In this document: one piece after another, positions 18,377 to 27,164 of the stretch
How the letters are laid out: each line of letters starts with the position of its first letter
How positions within the stretch are numbered: the stretch's first letter is position 1
Assembly (NCBI RefSeq): GCF_017814275.1
Contig: NZ_JAGIYQ010000003.1
Coordinates: forward strand, 186,001-250,000
Source: Gottfriedia endophytica
GTDB lineage: Bacteria > Bacillota > Bacilli > Bacillales > Bacillaceae_G
Length of the DNA stretch: 64,000 bases
Direction of reading: 5' to 3'
Made by a program: the position numbers and the translations under genes
The notes under the pieces: model-generated
Databases searched by the model: none
What the model was told of the DNA's origin: nothing
Seen by the model: the letters and a program-made list of their open reading frames with translations, nothing else

Positions 18377-19222
18377 TTGGAGCGCAATTTTATTGTAAAA
18401 AAAGTACTAAATAATAATGTCATTATTGCTAAGGATAATGATAATGCTGAAGTTGTTCTAATTGGAAAAGGAATTGGCTTCAACAAAAAGAAAGATGATC
18501 ATTTACCAATCGATCCAGTTGAAAAAATATTTGTACTAAAGGATGAAGAAAAGCAAGAACAGTATAAATTACTGTTACCATATATGGACGAAAAATTAAT
18601 GGGAATCATTCAACAAGCTATTTTTACGATTGGACAAAGTATTGGTTCAAATTTAAATGAACAAATTCATATATCATTAACAGATCATCTACTCTTTGCA
18701 ATTATAAGAATTAGGAAAGGATTTTCTGTTGATAATCCATTTTTATATGAAACGAGAGCGATGTACCCTGATGAATTTGCGATAGCGATGGAAGTAGTGA
18801 ATGAGATTAATAAAGAATTAGATGTAAAATTGCCGATTGAAGAGGCAGGATTTATTACATTGCATATTGTAAGTGCTTTAGCGAAAGAATATGCATTCGA
18901 TGTAAATAAGTATTCACAGATCATGAAAAATTTAATTGAAGTTATAGAAGAATCCATGCAAGTAAAATTAGACAGAAGCTCGATTAATTATATTCGATTA
19001 GTAAGACATCTAAGGTTTTTAATTGAACGGATTATTCGCAATGAACCATCTAAGGAATCGCAATCATTATCACTTATTTTAAAAAATGAATATCCCGAGA
19101 GCTATAGTTTAGCATGGAAAATCGTTAAATCGTTACAAACTAAATTACAAAAACCGGTTAGTGAAGCAGAAGTAATCTATCTTACAATGCATCTAGAAAG
19201 ATTAATTCAAGCAAAAAATTAG
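18377..19222 (+). CDS. glcT: GlcT-type BglG-family transcription antiterminator
   Basis: A 281-residue antiterminator. The N-terminal RNA-binding CAT domain (about 1-60) is followed by PRD1 (about 65-170) and PRD2 (about 175-281), with conserved His in TDHLLFAI, TLHIV, RLVRHLRF and LTMHLERL. When not phosphorylated by the PTS it binds the RAT hairpin in the ptsG leader and prevents termination. A matching RAT/terminator lies 112 bp downstream of its stop. The start is TTG 18377 behind AAAGGGAGGG, which limits expression of a regulator needed in small amounts. Confidence 0.93.
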   Translation: MERNFIVKKVLNNNVIIAKDNDNAEVVLIGKGIGFNKKKDDHLPIDPVEKIFVLKDEEKQEQYKLLLPYMDEKLMGIIQQAIFTIGQSIGSNLNEQIHISLTDHLLFAIIRIRKGFSVDNPFLYETRAMYPDEFAIAMEVVNEINKELDVKLPIEEAGFITLHIVSALAKEYAFDVNKYSQIMKNLIEVIEESMQVKLDRSSINYIRLVRHLRFLIERIIRNEPSKESQSLSLILKNEYPESYSLAWKIVKSLQTKLQKPVSEAEVIYLTMHLERLIQAKN

Positions 19223-19248
19223 AAAAAATATTTTTCTATAGTTTATTG

Positions 19249-19277
19249 TTGAAACATTCACATTATCTATGTATAAT
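19249..19277 (+). promoter_or_regulatory. Sigma-A promoter of ptsG
   Basis: TTGAAA (19249-19254) and TATAAT (19272-19277) with a 17-bp spacer. A partial cre-like sequence (ATAAAACGTTTGCA, 19291-19304, three mismatches to the CcpA consensus) overlaps the expected start region; I treat that part as weak. Confidence 0.85.
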
Positions 19278-19333
19278 GTAACCGTAAACAATAAAACGTT
19301 TGCAATTTCAAAAGAATAGAACTTGTATTCTTT

Positions 19334-19444
19334 CGTGTTACTAATTCGATTAGGCATGAGAAAGAAAAGTGTGAATTTTTAAGAATGGGTTGGAAAAACT
19401 ATGCCCATGATTAAAAGTACATTTTTCTATCTCATGCCTTTTTG
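19334..19444 (+). promoter_or_regulatory. GlcT-controlled RAT/terminator leader of ptsG
   Basis: The ribonucleic antiterminator spans about 19334-19362 (CGTGTTACTAATTCGATTAG then GCATGAG), closely like the B. subtilis ptsG RAT. Its 3' half overlaps the left arm (19353-19372, GGCATGAGAAAGAAAAGTGT) of a terminator whose right arm ends at CTCATGCC before TTTTTG (19438-19443). The two structures exclude each other: GlcT bound to RAT allows read-through into ptsG. Confidence 0.88.
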
Positions 19445-19470
19445 TATGAAAATAAAAGGAGGAAGACCTT

Positions 19471-21495
19471 ATGTTTAAAAAGCTTTTCGGTGTTTTACAA
19501 AGGGTTGGTAAAGCATTAATGCTACCTGTAGCAATTTTACCAGCTGCTGGTTTACTACTTGCATTTGGTAATGCATTTCAAAACCCACAAACACTAAAAT
19601 ATTTACCATTCTTAGATGCTAGTTGGTTCCAATTAGTTGCAAAAGTAATGGAAAACTCAGGAAGTATTATTTTTGGTAATTTAGCACTTTTATTCGCAGT
19701 AGGTGTTGCAGTTGGGTTAGCTGATGGGGAAGGTGTTGCTGGTTTAGCAGCAATTGTTGGCTTCTTAATTATGAATACAACAATGGGAACTTTCTTACAT
19801 GTAACTCCACTTATGGCTGATAAAAATCCAGCTTATGCAAGCGTTTTAGGGATTCCTACAGTACAAACTGGGGTATTCGGTGGTATTATCGTAGGTCTTC
19901 TAGCCGCATGGGCATATAATAAGTACTTTAATATAGAATTGCCATCATATTTAGGATTTTTTGCAGGTAAACGTTTTGTACCGATTGTTACAGCTGCGTG
20001 TGCAGTAGTAATCGGTATTATTATGTGTTTTGTATGGCCACCAATTCAACATGGCTTAGATTCATTCTCACATAATATGATTGATGCAAATCCAACAATA
20101 GCAGCATTTGTTTTTGGTGTGATTGAACGTTCATTAATTCCATTTGGATTACATCACATTTTCTATGCACCATTCTGGTTTGAGTTTGGATCATATACAA
20201 CAAAAGCTGGTACAGTGGTACATGGTGACCAAGCAATTTTCTTTGCACAATTAAAAGATAATGTAAAATTAACTGCAGGTACATTCATGGTTGGTAAATT
20301 CCCATTCATGATGTTTGGATTACCAGCAGCAGCATTAGCAATGTATCATGAAGCAAAAGAAGAAAATAAAAAAATCGCAGGTGGTATATTAGCATCTGCT
20401 GCATTAACATCTTTCTTAACAGGTATTACAGAACCAATTGAATTTTCATTCTTATTTGTTGCACCTGGATTATTTGCGGTTCATGCAATTTTTGCCGGAC
20501 TTTCATTTATGACGATGCAACTATTAAATGTAAAAATTGGTATGACTTTCTCTGGTGGTTTAATTGACTTCTTATTATTCGGTGTGCTTCCTAACAGAAC
20601 AGCATGGTGGTGGGTAATTATTGTAGGTCTTGTACTTGCAGTTATTTACTACTTCGGTTTCCGTTTTGCAATTCGTAAATGGGATTTAAAAACACCAGGT
20701 CGTGAAGACAAAGTTAATGAGAACATTGGAGGAGCTGCTTCAGCTGGAGAACTACCTTATGAAATTCTTCAAGCAATGGGTGGTAAAGAAAACATCGCTT
20801 CATTAGATGCTTGTATTACTCGTTTACGTGTTCAAGTAAACAGTAAAGATGGAGTTAATAAAGAGAGATTAAAAGAATTAGGAGCTGCTGGTGTGCTAGA
20901 AGTTGGAAACAACATTCAGGCAATCTTCGGACCTAAGTCAGATACTTTAAAATCACAAATGAAAGACATTATGTCTGGTAAAACTCCTGTCATTAAGAAA
21001 GAAGAAAAAACTGAAGTGAAAGAAGTAAAAAATACTTCAAATAAGGACGACATTATAAATCCTATTGAAGGTGAAATTATCCCGATCACTGAAGTTCCTG
21101 ATCAAGTATTCTCAGGAAAAATGATGGGTGATGGCTTTGCAATCAAACCTTCTGAAGGTACAGTATTATCACCAGTGGATGGGGAAATTGTCAATGTTTT
21201 CCCTACAAAACACGCAATTGGAATCTTAGCTAACAATGGCCGTGAAATATTAATTCACATCGGTATTGATACGGTGAAATTAAATGGCGAAGGTTTCGAA
21301 GTTTTTGTATCACAAGGTGATAAAGTAACAAAAGGTCAAAAACTTGTGAATGTTGACTTGAAATTTGTAAAAGAAAATGCGCCGTCAATAATTACACCTG
21401 TTATCTTTACGAACCTTGCTGAAGGACAACAAGTTCATATCAATAAACTAGGTAGCCAAGCTAAAGGTGAAACAGGAATTATTACAATTAAATAA
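19471..21495 (+). CDS. ptsG: Glucose-specific PTS enzyme IICBA
   Basis: A 674-residue membrane permease that imports and phosphorylates glucose. Order: IIC (about 1-410, many membrane helices, with [12 protein letters not shown]), IIB (about 425-505) with phospho-Cys C448 (DACITRLRV), a linker rich in Lys/Glu, then IIA (about 540-674) with phospho-His H596 ([10 protein letters not shown]). The start is preceded by AAAGGAGGAAGACC. Expression depends on GlcT antitermination in the leader. It sits directly upstream of ptsH-ptsI, as in B. subtilis. Confidence 0.96.
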   Translation: MFKKLFGVLQRVGKALMLPVAILPAAGLLLAFGNAFQNPQTLKYLPFLDASWFQLVAKVMENSGSIIFGNLALLFAVGVAVGLADGEGVAGLAAIVGFLIMNTTMGTFLHVTPLMADKNPAYASVLGIPTVQTGVFGGIIVGLLAAWAYNKYFNIELPSYLGFFAGKRFVPIVTAACAVVIGIIMCFVWPPIQHGLDSFSHNMIDANPTIAAFVFGVIERSLIPFGLHHIFYAPFWFEFGSYTTKAGTVVHGDQAIFFAQLKDNVKLTAGTFMVGKFPFMMFGLPAAALAMYHEAKEENKKIAGGILASAALTSFLTGITEPIEFSFLFVAPGLFAVHAIFAGLSFMTMQLLNVKIGMTFSGGLIDFLLFGVLPNRTAWWWVIIVGLVLAVIYYFGFRFAIRKWDLKTPGREDKVNENIGGAASAGELPYEILQAMGGKENIASLDACITRLRVQVNSKDGVNKERLKELGAAGVLEVGNNIQAIFGPKSDTLKSQMKDIMSGKTPVIKKEEKTEVKEVKNTSNKDDIINPIEGEIIPITEVPDQVFSGKMMGDGFAIKPSEGTVLSPVDGEIVNVFPTKHAIGILANNGREILIHIGIDTVKLNGEGFEVFVSQGDKVTKGQKLVNVDLKFVKENAPSIITPVIFTNLAEGQQVHINKLGSQAKGETGIITIK

Positions 21496-21517
21496 ATAAT
21501 TATTTGAAAATATTCAT

Positions 21518-21561
21518 AAATTATTAGGGGGTGTATTGTTTGACATGCCCCCCTATAATTT
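21518..21561 (+). terminator. Hairpin between ptsG and ptsH
   Basis: Arms AAATTATTAGGGGGTGT and ACATGCCCCCCTATAATTT form a strong GC-centred stem but lack a T tract. It is more likely a leaky stop, an mRNA-stability element or a processing site than a full terminator, and could let ptsHI levels differ from ptsG. Confidence 0.5.
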
Positions 21562-21633
21562 ATAAAATTAGCAAGTAAAACTCAGTTGTCTATACCAATT
21601 TATATAGGCAAAATATAAAGGAGATTGAAAATA

Positions 21634-21897
21634 ATGGAAAAAACTTTTAAAGTAACTGCAGAATCTGGTATACATGCTCGTCCAGCTACACTATTAGTAA
21701 ATGTTGCAGGTAAATTTAGTTCAGATATTAACTTAGAATATAACGGCAAAACTGTTAACTTAAAATCTATTATGGGTGTTATGTCTTTAGGTATTCAACA
21801 AGGTTCAGACATTAAAGTTGTTGCAAATGGTGACGATGCAGAGCAAGCATTAACTGCTATTGAAGATACAATGAAAAAAGAAGGCTTAGGCGAATAA
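21634..21897 (+). CDS. ptsH: Phosphocarrier protein HPr
   Basis: An 87-residue general PTS protein. The phosphorelay His is H14 ([12 protein letters not shown]) and the HPr-kinase Ser is S45 ([13 protein letters not shown]), equivalent to His15 and Ser46 of the family. I chose ATG 21634 with AAAGGAGA 10 bp upstream; an in-frame TTG at 21625 would start inside that spacing. The stop overlaps the ptsI start (TAATG), giving tight coupling. Phospho-Ser HPr is also the co-repressor for CcpA. Confidence 0.95.
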   Translation: MEKTFKVTAESGIHARPATLLVNVAGKFSSDINLEYNGKTVNLKSIMGVMSLGIQQGSDIKVVANGDDAEQALTAIEDTMKKEGLGE

Positions 21898-23609
21898 TGA
21901 CTTTCACTATTAAAGGAATTGCTGCTTCAAGCGGAATCGCGATTGCAAAAGCTTTTCGTTTAGAAAATGCAGAGTTAGATGTTACTAAAAAATCAATTTC
22001 TAACCCTGAATCGGAAGTAGCTCGATTCGATGAAGCGATCAAAGTATCAAATGGTGAATTAGAAGTAATTCGTGATCATGCAAATGCTGAACTTGGTGAA
22101 GACAAGGCGGCGATCTTTTCTGCACATCTTTTGGTATTAAATGATCCTGAGCTTTTAAATCCCGTTAAAGACAAAATCAAATCTGAAAATGTAAATGCCG
22201 AATTTGCATTAAATGAAGTAGCATCAATGTTTGTTCAAATGTTTGAAAGCATGGACAACGAATATATGAAAGAGCGTGCTGCTGACATCCGTGATGTAAC
22301 AAAACGTGTATTAGCACATCTTGTTGGAGTTACGATTTCAACTCCTGCTAGCATTACAGAAGAAGTTATTATCATTGCTGAAGATTTAACACCTTCTGAT
22401 ACAGCTCAGTTAAATCGTAAATACGCTCTTGGTTTTACAACTGATATTGGAGGACGTACTTCTCACTCTGCTATCATGGCTCGATCTCTTGAAATTCCTG
22501 CGGTCGTAGGAACAAAAGAAGTAACAGCTAAAATCCAAAACGGTACAATGGTAATCGTTGATGGATTAGATGGTGAAGTGATTGTTGATCCAACAGCTGA
22601 AGAATTAGCTACATATCGAGCTAAAAAAGATAAATTTGAGCAACAAAAGTTAGAGTGGGCTAAACTTAAAAATGAACCGACTGTAACGAAAGATGGGCAC
22701 CATGTTGAGCTTGTTGCAAATATTGGTACGCCAAATGATGTAGAGGGAGTTTTAAATAACGGCGGTGAAGGTGTAGGTCTTTATCGTACGGAATTCCTTT
22801 ACATGGGTCGTGATAATTTCCCAACTGAAGAAGAACAATTTGAAGCATACAAATCAGTACTTGAGAACATGGGTGAAAAACCAGTTGTTGTTCGTACTTT
22901 AGATATTGGTGGAGATAAGGAACTTCCTTACTTACACTTACCGAAAGAAATGAATCCATTTTTAGGATATCGTGCAATTCGTCTATGTTTAGACCAAAAA
23001 GAAATTTTCCGTACACAACTACGTGCGTTATTACGTTCAAGTGTATATGGAAACTTAAAAATTATGTTCCCTATGATCGCAACTTTAGATGAGTTCCGTG
23101 CAGCAAAAGCTGTATTAATAGAAGAGAAAGAAAAATTAGTTGCAGAAAATGTACAAGTATCTGATAACATTGAAGTTGGAATGATGGTTGAAATTCCTGC
23201 ATCTGCTATCTTAGCTGATCAATTTGCAAAAGAAGTTGATTTCTTTAGTATTGGAACAAATGATTTAATCCAATATACTATGGCTGCAGATCGTATGAAT
23301 GAACAAGTATCATACTTATATCAACCATATAACCCATCAATTTTACGTCTTGTTAAAATGGTAATCGATGCTGCAAATAAAGAAGGCAAATGGGCTGGTA
23401 TGTGTGGAGAAATGGCTGGAGATTCAGTAGCAATTCCATTACTAGTAGGTCTTGGATTACACGAATTTTCAATGAGTGCTACTTCAATTCTTCCAGCACG
23501 TAGTCAAATGGCTAAACTTTCAAAAGCTGACATGGAAAAACTTGCTGAAAAAGCATTATCAATGTCAACTGCAGCTGAAGTTGTGGAGCTTGTAAATTCA
23601 ATTTCTTAA
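21897..23609 (+). CDS. ptsI: PTS enzyme I (phosphoenolpyruvate-protein phosphotransferase)
   Basis: A 570-residue cytosolic enzyme moving phosphate from PEP to HPr. An N-terminal HPr-binding helical region is followed by the swivelling domain with phospho-His H190 ([16 protein letters not shown]) and the PEP-binding TIM barrel with [25 protein letters not shown] and the active-site Cys in [11 protein letters not shown]. Length matches the family. It starts on the last base of the ptsH stop and is followed by a strong terminator. Confidence 0.96.
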   Translation: MTFTIKGIAASSGIAIAKAFRLENAELDVTKKSISNPESEVARFDEAIKVSNGELEVIRDHANAELGEDKAAIFSAHLLVLNDPELLNPVKDKIKSENVNAEFALNEVASMFVQMFESMDNEYMKERAADIRDVTKRVLAHLVGVTISTPASITEEVIIIAEDLTPSDTAQLNRKYALGFTTDIGGRTSHSAIMARSLEIPAVVGTKEVTAKIQNGTMVIVDGLDGEVIVDPTAEELATYRAKKDKFEQQKLEWAKLKNEPTVTKDGHHVELVANIGTPNDVEGVLNNGGEGVGLYRTEFLYMGRDNFPTEEEQFEAYKSVLENMGEKPVVVRTLDIGGDKELPYLHLPKEMNPFLGYRAIRLCLDQKEIFRTQLRALLRSSVYGNLKIMFPMIATLDEFRAAKAVLIEEKEKLVAENVQVSDNIEVGMMVEIPASAILADQFAKEVDFFSIGTNDLIQYTMAADRMNEQVSYLYQPYNPSILRLVKMVIDAANKEGKWAGMCGEMAGDSVAIPLLVGLGLHEFSMSATSILPARSQMAKLSKADMEKLAEKALSMSTAAEVVELVNSIS

Positions 23610-23620
23610 TGTTAAAAATT

Positions 23621-23668
23621 AGACTGTCTCAAGACTATTATTAGTCTAAATACGAGACAGTCTTTTGT
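23621..23668 (+). terminator. Terminator of the pts operon
   Basis: Arms AGACTGTCTC and GAGACAGTCT enclose an inner stem (AGACTATTATTAGTCT) and end in TTTTG. Confidence 0.85.
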
Positions 23669-23684
23669 TTATTAATCCCACATT

Positions 23685-23780
23685 AACGGGCAGTAAGACC
23701 ACTACTTCAAGATTAAGAGAGATGCAAAGAAGATAAGTAAACGAGGAGGTTCGGTGGTTCGTCCGCGGAAAGCGAGTAGA
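23685..23780. repeat. Family D end fragment plus a diverged A-like core fragment
   Basis: ACATTAACGGGCAGTAAGACC (23688-23708) is the terminal sequence of family D. It is followed by CGAGGAGG and CCGCGGAAAGCGAG, a diverged form of the family A right half. No gene is visible here. Confidence 0.5.
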
Positions 23781-23827
23781 TTTTATCGAAACAATCTTGT
23801 TTAACAGATTCTATTGTTATAAAAAAA

Positions 23828-23923
23828 GCTACCCTGAAAATAACATCTAAAAAGACAATCTTTATTGGATGAATTCTTTATTTTCATTCACCATGTTGTG
23901 AACTTTATTAGCATGGATGTCTC
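23828..23923. repeat. Family C module attached to family A copy 5
   Basis: About 95 bp starting GCTACCCTGAAAATAACA and including GATGAATTCTTTATTTTCA and TTATTAGCATGGATGTCTC. The same module, inverted, follows family A copy 11 (44199-44303), and part of it precedes copy 14 (57059-57128). Confidence 0.75.
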
Positions 23924-24124
23924 TAAAAGATAGTTTCATTTGAGATTATTAATAATAAGTACAGAAGTTGATTACAATGGAAGGTGCGAGACTCCTGTGG
24001 GAATAGTGGGAAGGCTGAGACCCCGCAGAAGCGATAGCGACGAGGAGGCTCAGCTCACGCCCCACGGAAAGGGAGCAACCTGGAGTTGTAATCAACTAAC
24101 GCATTCTAAATAGCTAAAAACAGC
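23919..24124 (+). repeat. Family A palindromic repeat, copy 5 (forward)
   Basis: Arms AGTTGATTACAATGG and GTTGTAATCAACT pair over twelve bases; GATAGCG tip. It lies in the convergent region between ptsI and the nitroreductase gene, ending about 45 bp before the latter's stop. Confidence 0.85.
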
Positions 24125-24167
24125 GTAAAAAAATAGGCAGTCCATTTAAGGAACTACCTATAAACAC

Positions 24168-24782
24168 TTAAATCCAGATCGATGAATCCTGGACTGAAAA
24201 TCTTGCTGTTTGATGGCCTGGAACTTTTTCTTTACCAACCGTAACAAGCATAGTTGGGAAGTAACGGTCTTCAATATTAAATTCTTTTACGAATGCTTGT
24301 GGATTGAATCCACCGATTGCGCATGTATTCCAACCTTTTGCAGATGCAGCTAAAATTAATTGCATACCAGCAAGAGAAGAATTTAGGATACCTTGTTCAC
24401 GACGAATTTGCTCAGTACTATATGCATTTTCGACATTTTGTTTTAAATTATCTTTTGCTTCCTGTGTCATATAACCCGCTTCTACCGCTGGACCAAATAC
24501 AGGATCAACATTTCTAAATGCTTCTTTATCTGCTAAGATTGCAATTACACATGAAGCATCAACGATTTGTTGCTGATTATATGCAACTGGTAATAATCGA
24601 TTTTGTGCTTCATCGCCTTTGAATACAACAAATTTCCAATGCTGTAAATTCCATGCAGATGGAGCTTTTATAGTAGCAGTTAAGATTTCACTTATCTCTT
24701 CGTTTGTTATTTCTACATCATTTTGAAATGCACGAGTTGAATTACGTTGTTCAATCATGCTGAAAAATTCTTTGTTTTCCAT
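24168..24782 (-). CDS. Nitroreductase family FMN oxidoreductase
   Basis: A 204-residue flavin enzyme. The FMN-binding N-terminal motif is IEQRNSTRAF (about 10-19), followed by PSAWNLQHWKFVV and the C-terminal GWNTCAIGGFNPQ. It would use NAD(P)H to reduce nitro compounds or quinones; the physiological substrate is unknown. I set the start at ATG 24782 (MENKEFF) with GGAGG 5 bp upstream, 26 residues shorter than the open frame allows. It is a single gene flanked by family A copies 5 and 6. Confidence 0.85.
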   Translation of the reverse strand: MENKEFFSMIEQRNSTRAFQNDVEITNEEISEILTATIKAPSAWNLQHWKFVVFKGDEAQNRLLPVAYNQQQIVDASCVIAILADKEAFRNVDPVFGPAVEAGYMTQEAKDNLKQNVENAYSTEQIRREQGILNSSLAGMQLILAASAKGWNTCAIGGFNPQAFVKEFNIEDRYFPTMLVTVGKEKVPGHQTARFSVQDSSIWI

Positions 24783-24914
24783 ATGAACCTCCATTATTTT
24801 ATGTAACATAATTGGCATGTTTGCACTCCTAAATATAGAGAGAATTACATCTTTCGTCAAATAGTTTGCTCTGTCGATTTGTTTTATTATACATAAGATA
24901 TCTGAGGTTATTAA

Positions 24915-25115
24915 TGGAAAAGATTGTTGCTTTTAGGTTATGTAATTTAAAAGACAGACGTTGATTGGAACGGAAGGGTGCCCAGGCTCCTGTGGGAGAT
25001 GCGGAAAGGCTGAGACCCCACAGGAGCGTATGCGACGAGGAGGCTCAGCTCACGCCCCTAGGAAAGCGAGCATCCTGGAGTGGAAATCAACTTACACATA
25101 CTGAAATAGTAACTA
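24915..25115 (+). repeat. Family A palindromic repeat, copy 6 (forward, truncated right flank)
   Basis: Left arm GTTGATTGGAACGG and right arm GTGGAAATCAAC agree only in the outer part, a hybrid like copy 2. The right outer flank breaks off. A short family C end (TTTCAGGGTAGCC) follows at about 25145-25157. Confidence 0.8.
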
Positions 25116-25283
25116 ATCAAAAATCTTGTCTAACAGAAAAGTAATTTCAGGGTAGCCAATGGAAACAGTAAGTAGGGAAGATTAGAAAATTCTGTTTGTT
25201 CGTTTTGACAAGGTTTTTTCTTTTCTGACAATGTAAAATATGATAGTTTAGACATATCATCTAGTTATAAAGGAGAGACTTAA

Positions 25284-26177
25284 ATGTTTGAATTAAAGGG
25301 AAGTAATATAGGATTTATTGGAATAGGCGTTATGGGAAAAAGTATGGCCAAGCATTTAATGAATGCAGGAGCAAATTTACATATTTATAATCGTACAAAA
25401 GAAAAGGCAGAAGAACTAATCGAAATGGGTGCTAGTTGGTATAATACTCCTTCTGAACTAGCTCCTAATTGTGAAGTAATTATAACAATGGTAGGGTTTC
25501 CGTATGACTTAGAAGAGGTTTTCTTTAATGAGACTGGCTTACTAACGACTGCAAAAGAAGGAACAATTTTTATTGACTTTACGACCTCAACTCCATCATT
25601 AGCTAAAAAGATAGACCAAATTACAAAAGAAAAAGGAATGTATTCACTTGATGCACCAGTATCTGGTGGTGATTTAGGAGCAAGAGAAGCGAAACTAGCA
25701 ATTATGGTAGGTGGAGATGAAGAAATCTTTCAAAAAATGTCCACCATCTTTAATAAATTAGGTCAAAATATTGTTTATCATGGCGTTGCTGGAAGTGGAC
25801 AGCATGTAAAAATGTGTAATCAAATTGGTATTGCTGGAAGTATGTTTGGCGTTTGTGAAGCTTTAGCTTATGCAAAAAAAGCAGGTTTAAACGGTGAAAA
25901 GGTCCTCTCAAGTATCTCTACTGGTGCAGCAGGTAGTTGGTCACTAACGAATCTAGCACCGCGTATTTTAAAAGGAGATTTCGAACCTGGCTTTTATATT
26001 AAACATTTCATAAAAGATATGAAGATTGCATTAGATGAAGCGAAGAAAATGGAATTAGAATTACCTGGTTTATCTTTAGCAAAGGAATGCTATGAGCTGC
26101 TTGCAAATAAAGGGTTGGATGAAAAAGGAACACAGGCTTTATATATGATGTATGACCCATCACATCATATGGAGTAA
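25284..26177 (+). CDS. ykwC: NAD(P)-dependent beta-hydroxyacid dehydrogenase (YkwC-like)
   Basis: A 297-residue 3-hydroxyisobutyrate dehydrogenase-family protein. Rossmann motif IGFIGIGVMGKSMAKHL (residues 9-25), substrate-binding DAPVSGGDLGAREA, and the catalytic Lys in GQHVKMCNQ. Its position between the pts cluster and patA matches B. subtilis ykwC. The physiological substrate is not established. Start ATG 25284 has AAGGAGAGAC upstream. A branched 98-nt RNA-like element follows its stop by 56 bp. Confidence 0.87.
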   Translation: MFELKGSNIGFIGIGVMGKSMAKHLMNAGANLHIYNRTKEKAEELIEMGASWYNTPSELAPNCEVIITMVGFPYDLEEVFFNETGLLTTAKEGTIFIDFTTSTPSLAKKIDQITKEKGMYSLDAPVSGGDLGAREAKLAIMVGGDEEIFQKMSTIFNKLGQNIVYHGVAGSGQHVKMCNQIGIAGSMFGVCEALAYAKKAGLNGEKVLSSISTGAAGSWSLTNLAPRILKGDFEPGFYIKHFIKDMKIALDEAKKMELELPGLSLAKECYELLANKGLDEKGTQALYMMYDPSHHME

Positions 26178-26233
26178 TGATATGGTTGGCTCTGAAATAG
26201 TTTAATGTTGTTTTTAGATCGTTTGATTAGACA

Positions 26234-26331
26234 GAGAATCCGCATCCACTGGTAAAAGTACTGCTGATACCATACAGGGAGGAACTATTGAGGATGCTTA
26301 GTAGTTCTCAACTAAAAGGAAGCGGATTCTC
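26234..26331 (+). ncRNA. Candidate structured RNA or small palindromic element downstream of ykwC
   Basis: Outer arms GAGAATCCGC (26234-26243) and GCGGATTCTC (26322-26331) pair perfectly. Inside lie two possible hairpins (GGTA...TACC near 26251-26272 and GAACTA...TAGTTC near 26282-26308), giving a three-way junction. An alternative pairing GCATCC with GGATGC would compete with the outer stem. No T run follows, so it is not a normal terminator. It could instead be a short non-autonomous mobile element with terminal inverted repeats. Confidence 0.4.
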
Positions 26332-26392
26332 CTTAAAATAACAATTAAGTATAAGAGAGTCATCAGTTTAATAATAGAATTGAGGATAACAA

Positions 26393-26842
26393 TTGAAAAA
26401 TTTTACATTAGCAAAGTATTATCATCGTCTAGGAGCATTTTTTCTAGATTTATTTTTAATATCTTGTTTATATGGTATTTTAGAATCTCTTATTAATTTA
26501 AATATTAAAACGATTTTTAATCGCTTTTTTGTAACAACTGGCAATTCATGGATTGACTTTACTGTTATAACAGTCTCTCTACTTCTATTTTTGGTAGTAG
26601 TACCGCAGTTTAATAAAGGGATGACGATTGGCCAAAGAGTTATAGGGATTAAAATGATAAATGATCGATATGATGAAACTGATTGGAAAGTATTTTTGTA
26701 TCGCTTACTAATTATCTATCCACTTACGATATTGTTTTTAGGAATTCCTTTAATTATTAACATCTATTTAATAGGTTATAGAAAAGATCGTAAAACAATT
26801 CAAGACTTAATTATGAAAACAAGTGTCATCTGGATTCGTTAA
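26393..26842 (+). CDS. RDD family membrane protein
   Basis: A 149-residue integral membrane protein with three to four hydrophobic segments. The RDD signature is present: YHRLGAFFLDLFLISCLY at the N-terminus and the amphipathic NKGMTIGQRVIGIKMIND motif in the middle. Family members are poorly understood; some affect ion transport. The start is TTG 26393 with GAGGATAAC upstream. It is followed by its own terminator. Confidence 0.8.
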   Translation: MKNFTLAKYYHRLGAFFLDLFLISCLYGILESLINLNIKTIFNRFFVTTGNSWIDFTVITVSLLLFLVVVPQFNKGMTIGQRVIGIKMINDRYDETDWKVFLYRLLIIYPLTILFLGIPLIINIYLIGYRKDRKTIQDLIMKTSVIWIR

Positions 26843-26879
26843 GTAAGATATAAATTAAATTTCTTTCTTGAAATAAAAT

Positions 26880-26927
26880 AAAACGATGGAAAGCTATTAA
26901 AAAAATAGTTTACCATCGTTTTTTCTT
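26880..26927 (+). terminator. Terminator of the RDD gene
   Basis: AAAACGATGG and CCATCGTTTT arms with an inner AGCTATT/AATAGTTT stem and a T tract. The symmetric A and T ends allow two-way use. Confidence 0.8.
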
Positions 26928-26937
26928 TTTTTATTTG

Positions 26938-27162
26938 GTTTTTTTCTCAAAGATTGTTGCTTTTGAGATAATAAATGTTAAAGATACAAGTTGATTACAA
27001 TGGAAGGTGCGAGACTCCTGTGGGAATAGCGGGAAGACTGAGACCCCGCAGGAGCGCGATAGCGACGAGGAGGCTCAGCTCACGCCCCACGGAAAGGGAG
27101 CAACCTGGAGTTGTAATCAACTAACGCATTCTAAATTAACAACGATGTATACGAAAACAGCC
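26938..27162 (+). repeat. Family A palindromic repeat, copy 7 (forward)
   Basis: Arms AGTTGATTACAAT / GTTGTAATCAACT, GATAGCG tip. The right terminus (GAAAACAGCC) stops 2 bp before the patA stop codon at 27165-27167. Confidence 0.85.
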
Positions 27163-27164
27163 TT

